Below, one piece after another: positions 16,528 through 25,645 of a DNA stretch of 64,000 nucleotides; within the stretch, counting starts at the first letter, position 1, and the number at the start of each line of letters is the position of its first letter. The notes under the pieces are model-generated. The model was not told where the DNA came from, did not search any database, and saw nothing but the letters and a program-made list of their open reading frames with translations. Both the position numbers and the translations under genes were made by a program. Source of the stretch: Martinezella calliandrae (lineage in GTDB: Bacteria; Pseudomonadota; Alphaproteobacteria; Rhizobiales; Rhizobiaceae); NCBI RefSeq assembly GCF_030272695.1, contig NZ_JARFYN010000034.1, positions 1 to 64,000 of the forward strand, in the 5' to 3' direction.

Positions 16528-17322
16528 CTATTGCGATGGTTTGTCCGTCTTGGCGAGCAGGAGATTGGCAAATTCTATCGGGAAGGGGAACAGGATCGTC
16601 GAGGTCTTTTCACTGGCGATGACGTTCAACGTGCCCAAATAGCGAAGTTGCATCGCCTCCGGTTGCTTGGCCAGGATTTCGGCCGCTTCGACCAGCTTCG
16701 CCGCCGCCTGCTGCTCGCCGTCGGCATTGATGATTTTGGCGCGCCGCTCGCGTTCCGCCTCCGCCTGCCGGGCAATCGCCCGGATCATGGATTCATTGAT
16801 ATCGACATGCTTGATCTCGACATTGGCGACCTTGATGCCCCAGGCATCGGTCTGGGAATCGAGGATTTCCTGAATGTCGTTGTTGAGTTTGTCGCGCTCC
16901 GCCAGCATTTCGTCGAGGTCGTGCTTGCCGAGTACCGAACGCAGCGTCGTCTGGGCGAGCTGGCTTGTCGCCATCATGAAGTCCTCGACCTGGATCGTCG
17001 ATTTTTCGGGCTCGATGACCCGGAAATAGATGACTGCGCTGACGCGGACCGAGACGTTGTCATGGGAAATAACGTCCTGGCCGGGCACATCGAGCACCCG
17101 CGTGCGCAGGTCGACGCGTATCATCTGCTGCACATAGGGGAGGAGCAGGAACAAGCCTGGGCCCTTTACGCCGGTGAAGCGGCCAAGCGTGAACACCACG
17201 CCGCGCTCGTATTCCCGCAGGATCTTGATGGCAGATGCGATGACGAGCAGCAAAATAAGGACGATCACCAGGTAGAAGGCGAGATCTGCAAATATGCCCA
17301 TGACTTTCCTCCTGCTTTCCAA
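16528..17322 (-). CDS. Slipin family SPFH/band 7 membrane protein
   Basis: The 264-residue protein has one N-terminal membrane helix (residues 8-28, YLVIVLILLLVIASAIKIL) and a band 7 domain (ILREYERGVVFTLGRFTGVK, then RVLDVPGQDVISHDNVSVRV), followed by a helical oligomerisation segment (RAIARQAEAERERRAKIINA). This is a stomatin-like slipin, which forms membrane scaffolds. It is the second gene of an operon with nfeD, the usual arrangement, with a 13-base gap. Confidence 0.92.
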   Translation of the reverse strand: MESRRKVMGIFADLAFYLVIVLILLLVIASAIKILREYERGVVFTLGRFTGVKGPGLFLLLPYVQQMIRVDLRTRVLDVPGQDVISHDNVSVRVSAVIYFRVIEPEKSTIQVEDFMMATSQLAQTTLRSVLGKHDLDEMLAERDKLNNDIQEILDSQTDAWGIKVANVEIKHVDINESMIRAIARQAEAERERRAKIINADGEQQAAAKLVEAAEILAKQPEAMQLRYLGTLNVIASEKTSTILFPFPIEFANLLLAKTDKPSQ

Positions 17323-17335
17323 AGTCGCCAGTTTG

Positions 17336-18751
17336 CTAAGCGCTGCGCTTCACCTCGAGCGTCAGACCGTTGCGGGCGATCACTTTGACGGCGTCACCGG
17401 CGGCAAGCGGTTCGGGCGAGACTGCCTTCCAGCGTTCGCCACGCGCAAAGATGTAACCCGAACCACCTGCCCAGCTTTCGACCTTGCCTGAAATGCCGAT
17501 CATCTGTTCGGTGCCGGTGCTGACTTTGTGCCAGCGCGACAGGATCGCGAGCCGGGCGACGATGAGACTGAATGCGAGGGCTGCGATGGCGATACCGGCG
17601 AGGACACCCCACGATACCTCGAAACCGGGGACGTCGGTGTTGAAGAGAATGGCCGCGCCAAGCACCAGCGCAATCCCACCACCGACGCCGAGGACGCCAG
17701 AGGTTGGCGAATGGGCCTCGACGACGGTCAGCCCCACGCCGAGGGCAATCAATCCGACGCCGGTATAACTCACCGGCAGCAATGCCAGAGCGTAGAGACC
17801 GAGCAGCAGGCAGATGGCGCCGATCGTGCCTGGGACAAAAGTGCCCGGAGTGAGAAATTCGAAGATTATTCCGTAGATGCCGACCATCATGAGGATGAGC
17901 GCGATGTTCGGATCGGTGATCACCGAAAGCAGGCGCGTTCGCCAGTCCGGCTCGAATTCTTGAATGGATAGGCCGGTGGTATCGAGACGGACATCGGCTT
18001 GGCCGATCCGAACGATGCGACCCTGCGCTTGGGCCAAGAGGTCCTCGACGGTGGTGGCCGTGAAGTCGATGACGTGCTCGTGGACGGCTGCTGTCGACGA
18101 GAGGCTCGCGGCCTCCCGCACCGCCCGTTCCGCCCAATCGGCGTTGCGATTACGCAATTCGGCAAGCCCGCGAATATAGGCCACGGCATCGTTGACAGCT
18201 TTCGCCTCGATGGCGTTATGGGGGGCTTGTGCCTGCGTGTTGTCTGGCTTGCCTGGAGTTCCTCCTGGAGCCCCTTGGTCGGGTTCAGTGCCGCCGCCGA
18301 AGGGGCCGCCGCTAATCATGATCGGAGTAGCCGCGCCCAGATTGGTACCCGGCGCCATCGCGGCAATGTGGCTTGCGTAAAGAATATAGGTGCCGGCACT
18401 GGCAGCCCGCGCGCCGCTAGGGGCCACAAATCCAGCCACAGGCACCGGCGAGGCGAGGATGGCGCGGATGATGTCTCGCATCGACGTATCGAGACCACCG
18501 GGTGTATCCATCTCTAGCACGACCATGCTCGCGCCTTGTTCGGCGGCGCGTTGAAGGCCACGCCTCACATAGTCTGATGTTGCTGGGCCGATGGCGCCAT
18601 TGACCTTCAGGACCAAGGCAACGCGCTCTGCTCCCCATGCCGGCGGGCAAGCCAGGCTGAAAGCGGACGCCAGAGCCAGCATCAAAGCGAGGATTGGCGG
18701 CATTCGTCGCCAAAGCTTCAAACACTGCGCTATCCTTCGCCGAGCGTTCAT
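17336..18751 (-). CDS. nfeD: NfeD family protein with ClpP-class membrane serine protease domain
   Basis: The 471-residue long-form NfeD has a signal/membrane segment (residues 17-38), a ClpP-like protease domain (VLEMDTPGGLDTSMRDIIRA; the catalytic Ser lies in PSGARAASAGTYILYASHIA), several membrane helices (residues 275-395) and a C-terminal OB-fold domain (GISGKVESWAGGSGYIFARG). Long NfeD proteins cleave the slipin or other membrane substrates and contribute to membrane quality control. It contains an extra Pro/Gln-rich loop after the protease core. It is co-transcribed with the slipin downstream. Confidence 0.92.
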   Translation of the reverse strand: MNARRRIAQCLKLWRRMPPILALMLALASAFSLACPPAWGAERVALVLKVNGAIGPATSDYVRRGLQRAAEQGASMVVLEMDTPGGLDTSMRDIIRAILASPVPVAGFVAPSGARAASAGTYILYASHIAAMAPGTNLGAATPIMISGGPFGGGTEPDQGAPGGTPGKPDNTQAQAPHNAIEAKAVNDAVAYIRGLAELRNRNADWAERAVREAASLSSTAAVHEHVIDFTATTVEDLLAQAQGRIVRIGQADVRLDTTGLSIQEFEPDWRTRLLSVITDPNIALILMMVGIYGIIFEFLTPGTFVPGTIGAICLLLGLYALALLPVSYTGVGLIALGVGLTVVEAHSPTSGVLGVGGGIALVLGAAILFNTDVPGFEVSWGVLAGIAIAALAFSLIVARLAILSRWHKVSTGTEQMIGISGKVESWAGGSGYIFARGERWKAVSPEPLAAGDAVKVIARNGLTLEVKRSA

Positions 18752-18902
18752 CTTGATGAATATATGGCGCAGGCGCCAAACGGTAAGGTGGCAATCGCTC
18801 CTACCGATTTCTATTGTGTTGAAAGCAGCTCAATAAACTTTAGGCGTCGCGCCTGCGTGCGAAGTTTGCGCGATGGTGGGGCGTTTCAAAGGAAGCGTCA
18901 CG

Positions 18903-18946
18903 GCTTATCGGCCGCCGGCAGGAAATCGTGCCGGCGGCCGATAAGC
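18903..18946 (-). terminator. Strong perfect hairpin downstream of MFS gene
   Basis: Arms of 18 bases (GCTTATCGGCCGCCGGCA and its exact complement) enclose an eight-base loop. It begins 14 bases past the stop of the MFS gene that ends at 18961. A clear T tract is lacking, so it may be an RNA-stabilising or rho-assisted 3-prime hairpin rather than a textbook intrinsic terminator. Confidence 0.65.
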
Positions 18947-18960
18947 AGATGGTGGGCTAG

Positions 18961-20277
18961 TCAGATTTTCGGGGATGTCGCGGCTCCAACTTGGCTTTGC
19001 CTGGCGATCCGTTCCCTGCGCGATATCTGCTGTTCCACGACGAACACCAGCAGGCCGCCGACAGCCAGGCATGCGGCCAAGAAGAACAGCGGCGCGATCG
19101 TGCTTCCAGTCGCGTCCTTGATCCAGGGTACGACGTTCTGGGCAACGAAACCGCCGAGATTGCCAACGGAGTTAATCGCTGCGAGGCCTGCTGCGGCGCC
19201 AGCACCTTTAAGGAATCGCGAGGGCAAGCTCCAGAAGACCGGCTGGCCGGCAAAGATACCGGCCGCAGCGACGCACAGGAACGCAAACTGCAGCGTGTGG
19301 TCAGGGATCAGGGCGGAAAGCAGAAGCGTTATTGCCCCGACAAAAGCCGGGATGACGATATAGGGGGTCTTGGACTTCGCCGACTTGGCCATGGCGGGAA
19401 CGACATAGAGGGATATCGCGACCAGGAGCCAGGGGATGATATTCAGAAAACCGTTCTCGGTGTTGCTGACGCCAAAGCTCTTTACGATCGTCGGCAGCCA
19501 GTAGCTGAGGCCATAGGCCGAAAGCGGAAAGGCGACATAGCAGAGCGCCATCAGCAGCACACGCGGGTCGACGAGCGCCCTGAAACCATTATCGGCATTC
19601 TTGTCCATGCCGGCATTTTCAAAGGTGAGCCTGTCCTGCAGCCAGCGCTTCTCCTCGTCGGAGAGGAAATGCGCCTGCGCCGGACGATCCGATAGATAGA
19701 ACAGTGTCACAACGCCCAATATGATGGCCGGAATGCCCGTTGCCAGGAACACCCATTGCCAGCCGGAAATATTGTAGAGCCCGTCGAGATCGAGCAGAGT
19801 GCCACCAAGCGGCGCGCCGACGGCGTTGGCAAACGCACTGAAGATCATGAACAGCCCGACCATCGTCCCGCGATAGGCCGACGGGAACCAGAGTGTGAGA
19901 AGGTAGAGAACGCCGGGGAAGAAGCCTGCCTCGCAAGCGCCGAGCAGGAAGCGCAGGATGTAGAACATCGTTGCATTCTGCGTGTAGGCAAGCAGTGTCG
20001 TCACGATACCCCAGGACACGAGAATTCTGGCGAACCATTTGCTGGCGCCAAATTTCTCCAGCATCAGATTGCTCGGCACTTCGAAGATGAAGTACCCGAT
20101 GAAAAAGAGGGATGCGCCGAGGCCGTAGGCATATTCGCTCATCCCGAGCGCATCGACCATCTGTAGCTTGGCGAAGCTGACATTCTGACGATCGATGTAG
20201 GCGACCAGATACAAGAGCCCCAGAAAGGGCATCAGGCGCCAGGTGATTTTCGAAATGAGCTGTTTTTCGTCGACCAT
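18961..20277 (-). CDS. MFS transporter, anion:cation symporter (ACS) family
   Basis: The ATG at 20277 is preferred over upstream codons because AGGAGAAACGGCC precedes it and the product MVDEKQLISKITWRLMPFLG starts as usual for the family. The 438-residue protein has about twelve helices and the family motifs YLVAYIDRQNVSFAKLQM and FIGYFIFEVPSNLMLEKFGA. ACS members import organic acids such as tartrate, phthalate, 4-hydroxyphenylacetate or sugar acids. No catabolic genes adjoin it, so the substrate is unknown. Its leader (20278-20345) has two short inverted repeats. Confidence 0.88.
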   Translation of the reverse strand: MVDEKQLISKITWRLMPFLGLLYLVAYIDRQNVSFAKLQMVDALGMSEYAYGLGASLFFIGYFIFEVPSNLMLEKFGASKWFARILVSWGIVTTLLAYTQNATMFYILRFLLGACEAGFFPGVLYLLTLWFPSAYRGTMVGLFMIFSAFANAVGAPLGGTLLDLDGLYNISGWQWVFLATGIPAIILGVVTLFYLSDRPAQAHFLSDEEKRWLQDRLTFENAGMDKNADNGFRALVDPRVLLMALCYVAFPLSAYGLSYWLPTIVKSFGVSNTENGFLNIIPWLLVAISLYVVPAMAKSAKSKTPYIVIPAFVGAITLLLSALIPDHTLQFAFLCVAAAGIFAGQPVFWSLPSRFLKGAGAAAGLAAINSVGNLGGFVAQNVVPWIKDATGSTIAPLFFLAACLAVGGLLVFVVEQQISRRERIARQSQVGAATSPKI

Positions 20278-20498
20278 GGCCGTTTCTCCTAAAATTTTTT
20301 GGATTTTTTGAGCATCCAAGAATGAGCGAAGCTGGCTTCGCTTCTTATTATTTCGCTTTCTAGATGTCGCGGGCAGGGGAGCAAGGCAATACGTGTTTGA
20401 TAAGTTCGTTACTGACGGCAATATCGTCCCGCGGCGGTTGCTCCGACCTAGCCTTTAAACTCACCGAGACATCTGATCACTTCCCTTAAGGCCTCTCG

Positions 20499-20740
20499 TT
20501 AGATGTTTGTCCCGCGGCAGGACGATCCCGAGCTGCCCGACAGGGCGGGGTCTGACGGGGGAGGTTGCGAGGCTCGCGCGATCACGCTTGAGGCCAGTTC
20601 GGGCAACAGCGACCACCCTAGTCCGGCACCGACCGGTTCGTTGATCGCCTCAAAGATATCGGCAACACGCCCGAAGAGGCGCGTGCCGAACATCAAAAAT
20701 CTTGGTTCTGGAACTAGCGCGACGTCGGCGCGTCCGTCGG
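20499..20740 (-). pseudogene. Possible LysR effector-domain fragment
   Basis: Directly after the stop of the lysozyme gene, a frame reads ADVALVPEPRFLMFGTRLFG and GAGLGWSLLPELASSVIARA, which resembles the last part of a LysR-type effector domain (the GLGWSLLP element). There is no DNA-binding domain nearby. The remainder of the frame is low-complexity. The identification is tentative. Confidence 0.3.
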
Positions 20741-20741
20741 C

Positions 20742-21782
20742 TCAATTCGAACGCGACGCAACCCAGTTGTGCCACTCTTCCTCGCTGCCATGGAAAGCAT
20801 TGAGGTCGATCCGGCCTTCGACGCCGTGCGAGAGACCGGAACCGGAATATTGCCAGAAGAGCCATTTGCGTCCCGGATAGACCTTGGAGGGGTGGGCGGC
20901 GACCGAGCGCAGCCAAAATGGATAGTCGGCAAACTCGCCCGTCAAGTTATCGCGGTAGAAATCCGGAGAGGTATAGATGATCGGACGTTGGCCATAATAT
21001 TTTTCCAGCCTGTCCATGAAAACCTTCATTTTTTCAAGGACATGCTCGCGTGAAGGCCGTCTTTTGCAGCTGGATTCGCCATTCCATTCGACATCTATCA
21101 CCGGCGGCAGGGCGCCTGCCTCCCTTGGAACGTTGCGGATGAACCAGTCGGCCTGTTCGCCGGCGGTTCGGCACCAGTAGAAGAAGTGATAGGCTCCTCT
21201 TTTCAGCCCCGCCTCCCTGGCTCGGCGCCAGTTCTTCTGGAACATTGGATCGAGGTGATCGCCGCCGTCAGTCGCTTTCAAATAGACGAAGTTCGCGCCT
21301 TGCGCCTGCAGCTTCTCCCAATCGATCTCACCCTGCCAGCGCGAAACGTCGACGCCATGCACGGCGAGCTTTCTCGGTGAAGAACCGCCGAAGTTAATGG
21401 GTTTGGCGTCACGGAAATGACGGCTGTAGATTTGCATGCGTGTTTGCGGAGCAGCGGCGACCGCAGGGTTGGCAGGCATCAGCAACGCGACCGGTTTTTC
21501 AGCCGGGATCGGTATGTCGTCGGTCCTTTCGGTCGGGAAGAATGCCTGCGGCTCGGGTGCCGGCTCTGTCGTAACCAATGCTTCCTGTTGCCGGCTAACC
21601 TTGACAGCAACAGTGGTGTGGCCCACGTCAGCGGAAGGCACGGGGCCGCTCGATCGGGAAATGGAATTGGTCGTTTCCTGCGACGGTGGCCCGGCCGGGA
21701 TGTCTTGCGGGCCGGAACTGGCGACGCAAGCCGACAAGATCAGGGAAACAAGAAAGATTGCTGAAACAGCCGCTGGACGCAT
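20742..21782 (-). CDS. GH25 lysozyme, lipoprotein
   Basis: The internal ATG at 21782 is chosen because it gives a lipoprotein signal (IFLVSLILSAC at residues 9-19, with the lipobox Cys). After a Pro/Thr-rich linker, a GH25 muramidase domain spans about residues 135-340, with VHGVDVSRWQGEIDW, FVYLKATDGG, PPVIDVEWNGE (catalytic acids) and FWQYSGSG. It hydrolyses the glycan strand of peptidoglycan. Rhizobial homologues act in cell-wall remodelling. It is monocistronic. Confidence 0.9.
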   Translation of the reverse strand: MRPAAVSAIFLVSLILSACVASSGPQDIPAGPPSQETTNSISRSSGPVPSADVGHTTVAVKVSRQQEALVTTEPAPEPQAFFPTERTDDIPIPAEKPVALLMPANPAVAAAPQTRMQIYSRHFRDAKPINFGGSSPRKLAVHGVDVSRWQGEIDWEKLQAQGANFVYLKATDGGDHLDPMFQKNWRRAREAGLKRGAYHFFYWCRTAGEQADWFIRNVPREAGALPPVIDVEWNGESSCKRRPSREHVLEKMKVFMDRLEKYYGQRPIIYTSPDFYRDNLTGEFADYPFWLRSVAAHPSKVYPGRKWLFWQYSGSGLSHGVEGRIDLNAFHGSEEEWHNWVASRSN

Positions 21783-21966
21783 GTGAACCCGTACGCAAAA
21801 CAACAGTCGACGACCGAATCCATGTCGTCGGAAAACCACCGACATGAGTTGCTAACGGAGAATTACCAAAAAAGATTGAATCCAATCTTTACAGTTCAGC
21901 GACAAACATCGCTGTAAGGAGAGGGCGCCACATCGAGTTGATTGCCATCGGTCTCGCGCCCACCGG

Positions 21967-22272
21967 TCAGGACCGGTGAACGCCATTGCCTTGCGGGGAC
22001 AGAAGCTTCAGCCAGGGAGCGGAATGAAACAGGCTCATGATGAGGTACATGGGGACCATTCCGCTGAGCGGTGAAGCCCCGCCTCCGGCAGAGCAGATCA
22101 TATCCGCGCCGCCTGCTGTGGCCGAAAGCAGCGCCATGACAGAAAATGTCGGTGTCGCGGCCAGTGATAGCCAACGGGATATGCCCATGGCAGCAGCGTT
22201 GCCGCTTGGGTCGCGGGCAGAGCCGCTGCTTGCCGGTGAGGCCTCATTTGGGCTGTTGGATTTAAGGGACAT
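21967..22272 (-). CDS. Small conserved membrane-associated protein, 101 residues
   Basis: The protein has a hydrophobic central part (LSLAATPTFSVMALLSATAG, then MVPMYLIMSLFHSAPWLKLL) that could form two membrane helices. It starts six bases after the DUF899 gene, so the two are co-transcribed and probably coupled. I recall this arrangement from rhizobia but know no function. Confidence 0.65.
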   Translation of the reverse strand: MSLKSNSPNEASPASSGSARDPSGNAAAMGISRWLSLAATPTFSVMALLSATAGGADMICSAGGGASPLSGMVPMYLIMSLFHSAPWLKLLSPQGNGVHRS

Positions 22273-22278
22273 CGAGCG

Positions 22279-23049
22279 TCAGCCCCGGCCATATTTGTCG
22301 TGGTGGCGCCACCAGAAACCGGTCTCGTTACGCCCTTTGGGAGCGCGGTCGAGCCATTGGAACATGCCCCACAGGCCGTCGAGCCCGCGCGCATAACAGG
22401 AATAGGTGTGGTAGACGACGCCGTCGTCGAGCACGAAGGCACTGACGCCCGGTCTGTCACGCGTAAATGTGGCGGCGTCGGTTCCCGTCATGGCTGCCAT
22501 TTCCGTGACCGGTCCCTCGGCCTTGCCTGCGAGACGTTGAGGCAAGGGCGCTTCGCGGCGATAGTTGTATTCTATACCGCCTTCGTGCTGCTGCTCCTCG
22601 GTGAACAGCACGCTGAAGTCACGGTTGAAATCACTGCCGAACGATGATGCCCAGGGAAAGGTCCAGCCCATCCGCTGTTTGAACGCCTGCAGCTTTGCGA
22701 GCGGCGCGCGCGATATCGCCTGGAAGGCGACGTCATGGTTTTCGAGATGGACGACGAAGCCATTGAACCCATCCGCGATCGAGGAACAGGAAGGGCAACC
22801 AGCCGTATAGTCGGGGCCGAACATGAAGTGGTAGACGAGGAGCTGCGACCGCCCCTTGAAGAGATCGGCCAGATGGGCGCCTCCCTCGTCAGTCTCGAAC
22901 AGATAATCCTTGTCGATCCGGACCCATGGCAGCGCCTGACGGCGCAGTGCCAACTCGTCGCTGCGACGGGTCAATTCCTTTTCATCCTCAAGCAGGTCGA
23001 GCCTCGCGGCCAACCACTCTTGCCGCGTCGCGGTCAAATGTGCCGTCAT
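22279..23049 (-). CDS. DUF899 thioredoxin-like protein
   Basis: The ATG at 23049 follows AAAGGAGAAGG; the frame is open upstream but without a site. The 256-residue protein has the DUF899 features: LTATRQEWLAARLDLLEDEK, FMFGPDYTAGCPSCSS (CxxC in a thioredoxin-like fold) and the C-terminal RDRPGVSAFVLDDGVVYHTY and WWRHHDKYG. The family is widespread but not biochemically defined. A regulator-like gene diverges 121 bases upstream. Confidence 0.88.
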   Translation of the reverse strand: MTAHLTATRQEWLAARLDLLEDEKELTRRSDELALRRQALPWVRIDKDYLFETDEGGAHLADLFKGRSQLLVYHFMFGPDYTAGCPSCSSIADGFNGFVVHLENHDVAFQAISRAPLAKLQAFKQRMGWTFPWASSFGSDFNRDFSVLFTEEQQHEGGIEYNYRREAPLPQRLAGKAEGPVTEMAAMTGTDAATFTRDRPGVSAFVLDDGVVYHTYSCYARGLDGLWGMFQWLDRAPKGRNETGFWWRHHDKYGRG

Positions 23050-23170
23050 CGTCCTTCTCCTTTGACTGTCAGCCGTCGTATCGCACAAGATGCGACGTGT
23101 TGTTTGGTGGCCGTCGTAAGATACGCCCGCCTATCGAAACGAGGGGAGTTACAAGTTTGACGGGATTTCG

Positions 23171-24391
23171 ATGGACTCGATGATCACCGCCGCGGCCCGG
23201 GCACTGGCGGCGGGTGATCCCCTCGGCGCCTTGAAGCGTATCGCCCTACGTGACGACGCGCCCGCATTAGCCCTCAGAGGCATCGCAATGGCACAGCTCG
23301 GCGATCTCGTCCGGGCAAAGGCGCTTCTGAAGAACGCTGCGCGCGCGTTCGGTCCGAAAGAGGCCATGGCTCGCGCGCGCTGTATCGTTGCTGAAGCCGA
23401 GATAGCACTTGTCTCGCGCGATCTTGGCTGGCCCGCCAAGGCGCTCGCCTCTGCGCGGGCAACGCTTGAGGCGCATGGCGACCGGATGAATGCCGCGCAT
23501 GCGCGCAATCTCGAGGTGAGGCGGCTGCTCTTGATTGGCCATCTTGATGAGGCCGAACGGATGCTTGTCGAGCTCGATCCTGCCCTGCTCCCTCCTGTTT
23601 CAATGGCCGCTTACGAGCTGGTGGTTGCCGGGATCGCCGTTCGGCGCCTGCAGACGAAGGGAGCGCGCGCTGCACTTGCCCGAGCCGAAGAGGCTGCGCG
23701 CGCGGCAAACATCCCCGCGCTGATGGCAGAGGTCGAAAGCGCTGCCCTTGTCCTGAATACGCCGGCTGCGCGCCTGATCCGTCGCGGCGAGGAACAACCG
23801 CTCCTGCTTGAAGAGGTGGAGACGCTTTTAGCATCAGGGGAACTCGTCGTGGACGCGTGCCGAAACGTAGTGCGGGACGCAGGAGCCGTCGTTTCGCTTG
23901 CCACGCGCCCGGTGTTGTTCGCGCTTGCACGTGCGCTGGGTGAGGCCTGGCCAGCAGACGTGCCGAGGAATATCCTCCTCGCCCGCGCCTTCCGGGCGAA
24001 ACACGCCGATGAATCGCACCGTGCGCGCCTTAGGGTAGAAATGGGGCGGCTTCGCGCAGAGTTGCGGACACTGGCGGAGGTCAAGGCGACGAAGGGAGGC
24101 TTTGCGCTGGTGCCACGCCGCGGGCACAAGGTCGTGGTGTTGGCGCCGCCTGTCGAAGAGCAACATGCAGCCGTGCTCGCCTTCCTTGCCGACGGCGAGT
24201 CTTGGTCAAGCTCGGCTCTTGCGATTGCGCTCGGGGCCAGCCCGCGTACGGTGCAGCGGGCGCTTGAACAGCTTGCCGCAGCAGGCAAGGTACAGTCGTT
24301 GGGCCTGGGCAGGGCGCGCCGCTGGATGACCCCACCCGTACTTGGATTCCCGACGATCTTGTTACTCCCTGGTCCGCTGCCGAACGAGTAG
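23171..24391 (+). CDS. Helical-repeat protein with C-terminal winged helix
   Basis: The 406-residue Ala-rich protein is made of helical pairs resembling TPR units (residues 5-230, for instance MAQLGDLVRAKALLKNAARA and RLLLIGHLDEAERMLVELDP). Near residues 345-385 it has a winged helix-turn-helix (AVLAFLADGESWSSSALAIA, then GASPRTVQRALEQLAAAGKV). It may be a transcription regulator acting on the adjacent divergent DUF899 gene. An unusual feature is that the DNA-binding part is at the C-terminus. Confidence 0.7.
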   Translation: MDSMITAAARALAAGDPLGALKRIALRDDAPALALRGIAMAQLGDLVRAKALLKNAARAFGPKEAMARARCIVAEAEIALVSRDLGWPAKALASARATLEAHGDRMNAAHARNLEVRRLLLIGHLDEAERMLVELDPALLPPVSMAAYELVVAGIAVRRLQTKGARAALARAEEAARAANIPALMAEVESAALVLNTPAARLIRRGEEQPLLLEEVETLLASGELVVDACRNVVRDAGAVVSLATRPVLFALARALGEAWPADVPRNILLARAFRAKHADESHRARLRVEMGRLRAELRTLAEVKATKGGFALVPRRGHKVVVLAPPVEEQHAAVLAFLADGESWSSSALAIALGASPRTVQRALEQLAAAGKVQSLGLGRARRWMTPPVLGFPTILLLPGPLPNE

Positions 24392-24400
24392 GTTGAGAAC

Positions 24401-24878
24401 ATGAAACGATCCGCTGCCGAAATCCTCCGAGAGTATGGGCCCTTTCCGGGCGCCGACCAGATACATGGCGTCACCTTCGACGGACGGCATGTCTGGTTTG
24501 CGTCAGGAGACCGGCTGGACGCCTTTCGATCCGGCAACCGGGAAGACGTTACGCTCGATTGATGTCGGCGCATGCTGGAACGGCCTTCGACGGTCACTAT
24601 CTCTTCCAGATCGCCAAGGATCGCATCCAGAAAATCGATCCGGCGACCGGCCGCATACTTGCGACGATCCCGGCACCAGGTAACGCCGGCAACTCGGGGC
24701 TCGCATGGACCGAAGGAACGCTCTGGGTGGGCCAGCATCGTGGCCGGAAAATCCATCAGATCGATCCGCAGACAGGGGCGATCCTTCGCACGATCGAATC
24801 CAACCGCGTGGTTACCGCGGTCACCTGGGTCGACCGTGAGCTTTGGCACGGCACCTTGGAAGGTGACGGAAGCGATGC
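24401..24878 (+). pseudogene. Beta-propeller (YncE/glutamine-cyclotransferase-like) gene with two frameshifts
   Basis: Three successive frames together read as one protein: MKRSAAEILREYGPFPGADQ ... GRHVWFASGDRLDAF, then DPATGKTLRSIDVGA, then HAGTAFDGHYLFQIAKDRIQ ... LWHGTLEGDGSD. These are consecutive blades of a YncE/PQQ-type propeller. Frameshifts lie near 24525 and 24570, and the C-terminal third is missing where the sequence passes into a quinone-oxidoreductase tail. It is downstream of the helical/winged-helix gene. Confidence 0.65.
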
Positions 24879-25166
24879 GGCACGCTGGTCCAATTCGGTA
24901 AGGCGTCGGGTGAGATCGCTCCCATCGACCCCTATGAACTTGGTTCGCGAGGGCTGCACCTCACATGGCCAATGCTGCAGCATTACGTTGCAACGCCGGA
25001 GCTGACTGCGGAGGCAGCCGCCGACCTGTTTTCTGCCATCCGATCAGGCGTCCTGCAGATTGAACCTTCCCACATTTATTCTTTCGATGATGTTGTCCAA
25101 GCTCATCACGATCTGGAAGAGCGACGCACGACAGGTTCAGCCATCCTTCGCGTTACGCAAATGTGA
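24879..25166 (+). pseudogene. C-terminal fragment of a zinc-type alcohol dehydrogenase / quinone oxidoreductase
   Basis: In the frame ending at 25166 the sequence reads GTLVQFGKASGEIAPIDPYE, LHLTWPMLQHYVATPELTAE and YSFDDVVQAHHDLEERRTTG-SAILRV, which is the last 95 or so residues of the QOR family. The NADPH-binding and catalytic parts are absent. It is joined directly to the broken propeller gene, so a deletion removed the end of one gene and the start of the next. Confidence 0.7.
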
Positions 25167-25645
25167 AGGGATCGATCGGCACCGAAAAATCATGTGTGCG
25201 AGGCTCTCGGTGCCGGGATCTCAGCAACGAAGCCGTTAAACTGTTTGGCGATGCCTCCAGGAAGTTTCGGCTCGGACGAATCGCGAATGGATATGGTTCG
25301 AAAAGGCAAGCCAGCCGGGCGTCTTCACCCATCAATTTGTTCTTCCTTCCCATCGTATTCACAGATATCCCGGGAACGATAAGCCGAGCGCCCGCTTCTC
25401 CGCTGGCGTTAGCGCGCGCTGAAAAATCCGTTAACTATCCGTTGTTTGCGCGTCAGTCGTAGGATGTTAGCCATGGCATCTATGAACGGGGTTTCAGCGC
25501 GGCCATAAGCCTGGCCGGCACCATGCGACGATTTGCGCTTGTTCATATTACATTGCTGAAATAAAAGGTTATCGGCGCGTTAACAGGCGCCTGTCCCAAG
25601 ACTCATAAAAGACTTCGTTAGAATCTATGCGAGAAGGAGACGATA
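25167..25645. other. No gene supported
   Basis: About 480 bases with only short, unconvincing frames. The part near 25540-25640 is AT-rich and precedes a GAGAAGGAG ribosome site, so it should contain the promoter of the small XRE gene. Confidence 0.4.

Noticed and set aside
16348..17388. Plus-strand 346-codon frame opposite the slipin gene
   Set aside because: The minus strand encodes a clear SPFH protein with operon partner; the plus frame has no homology.
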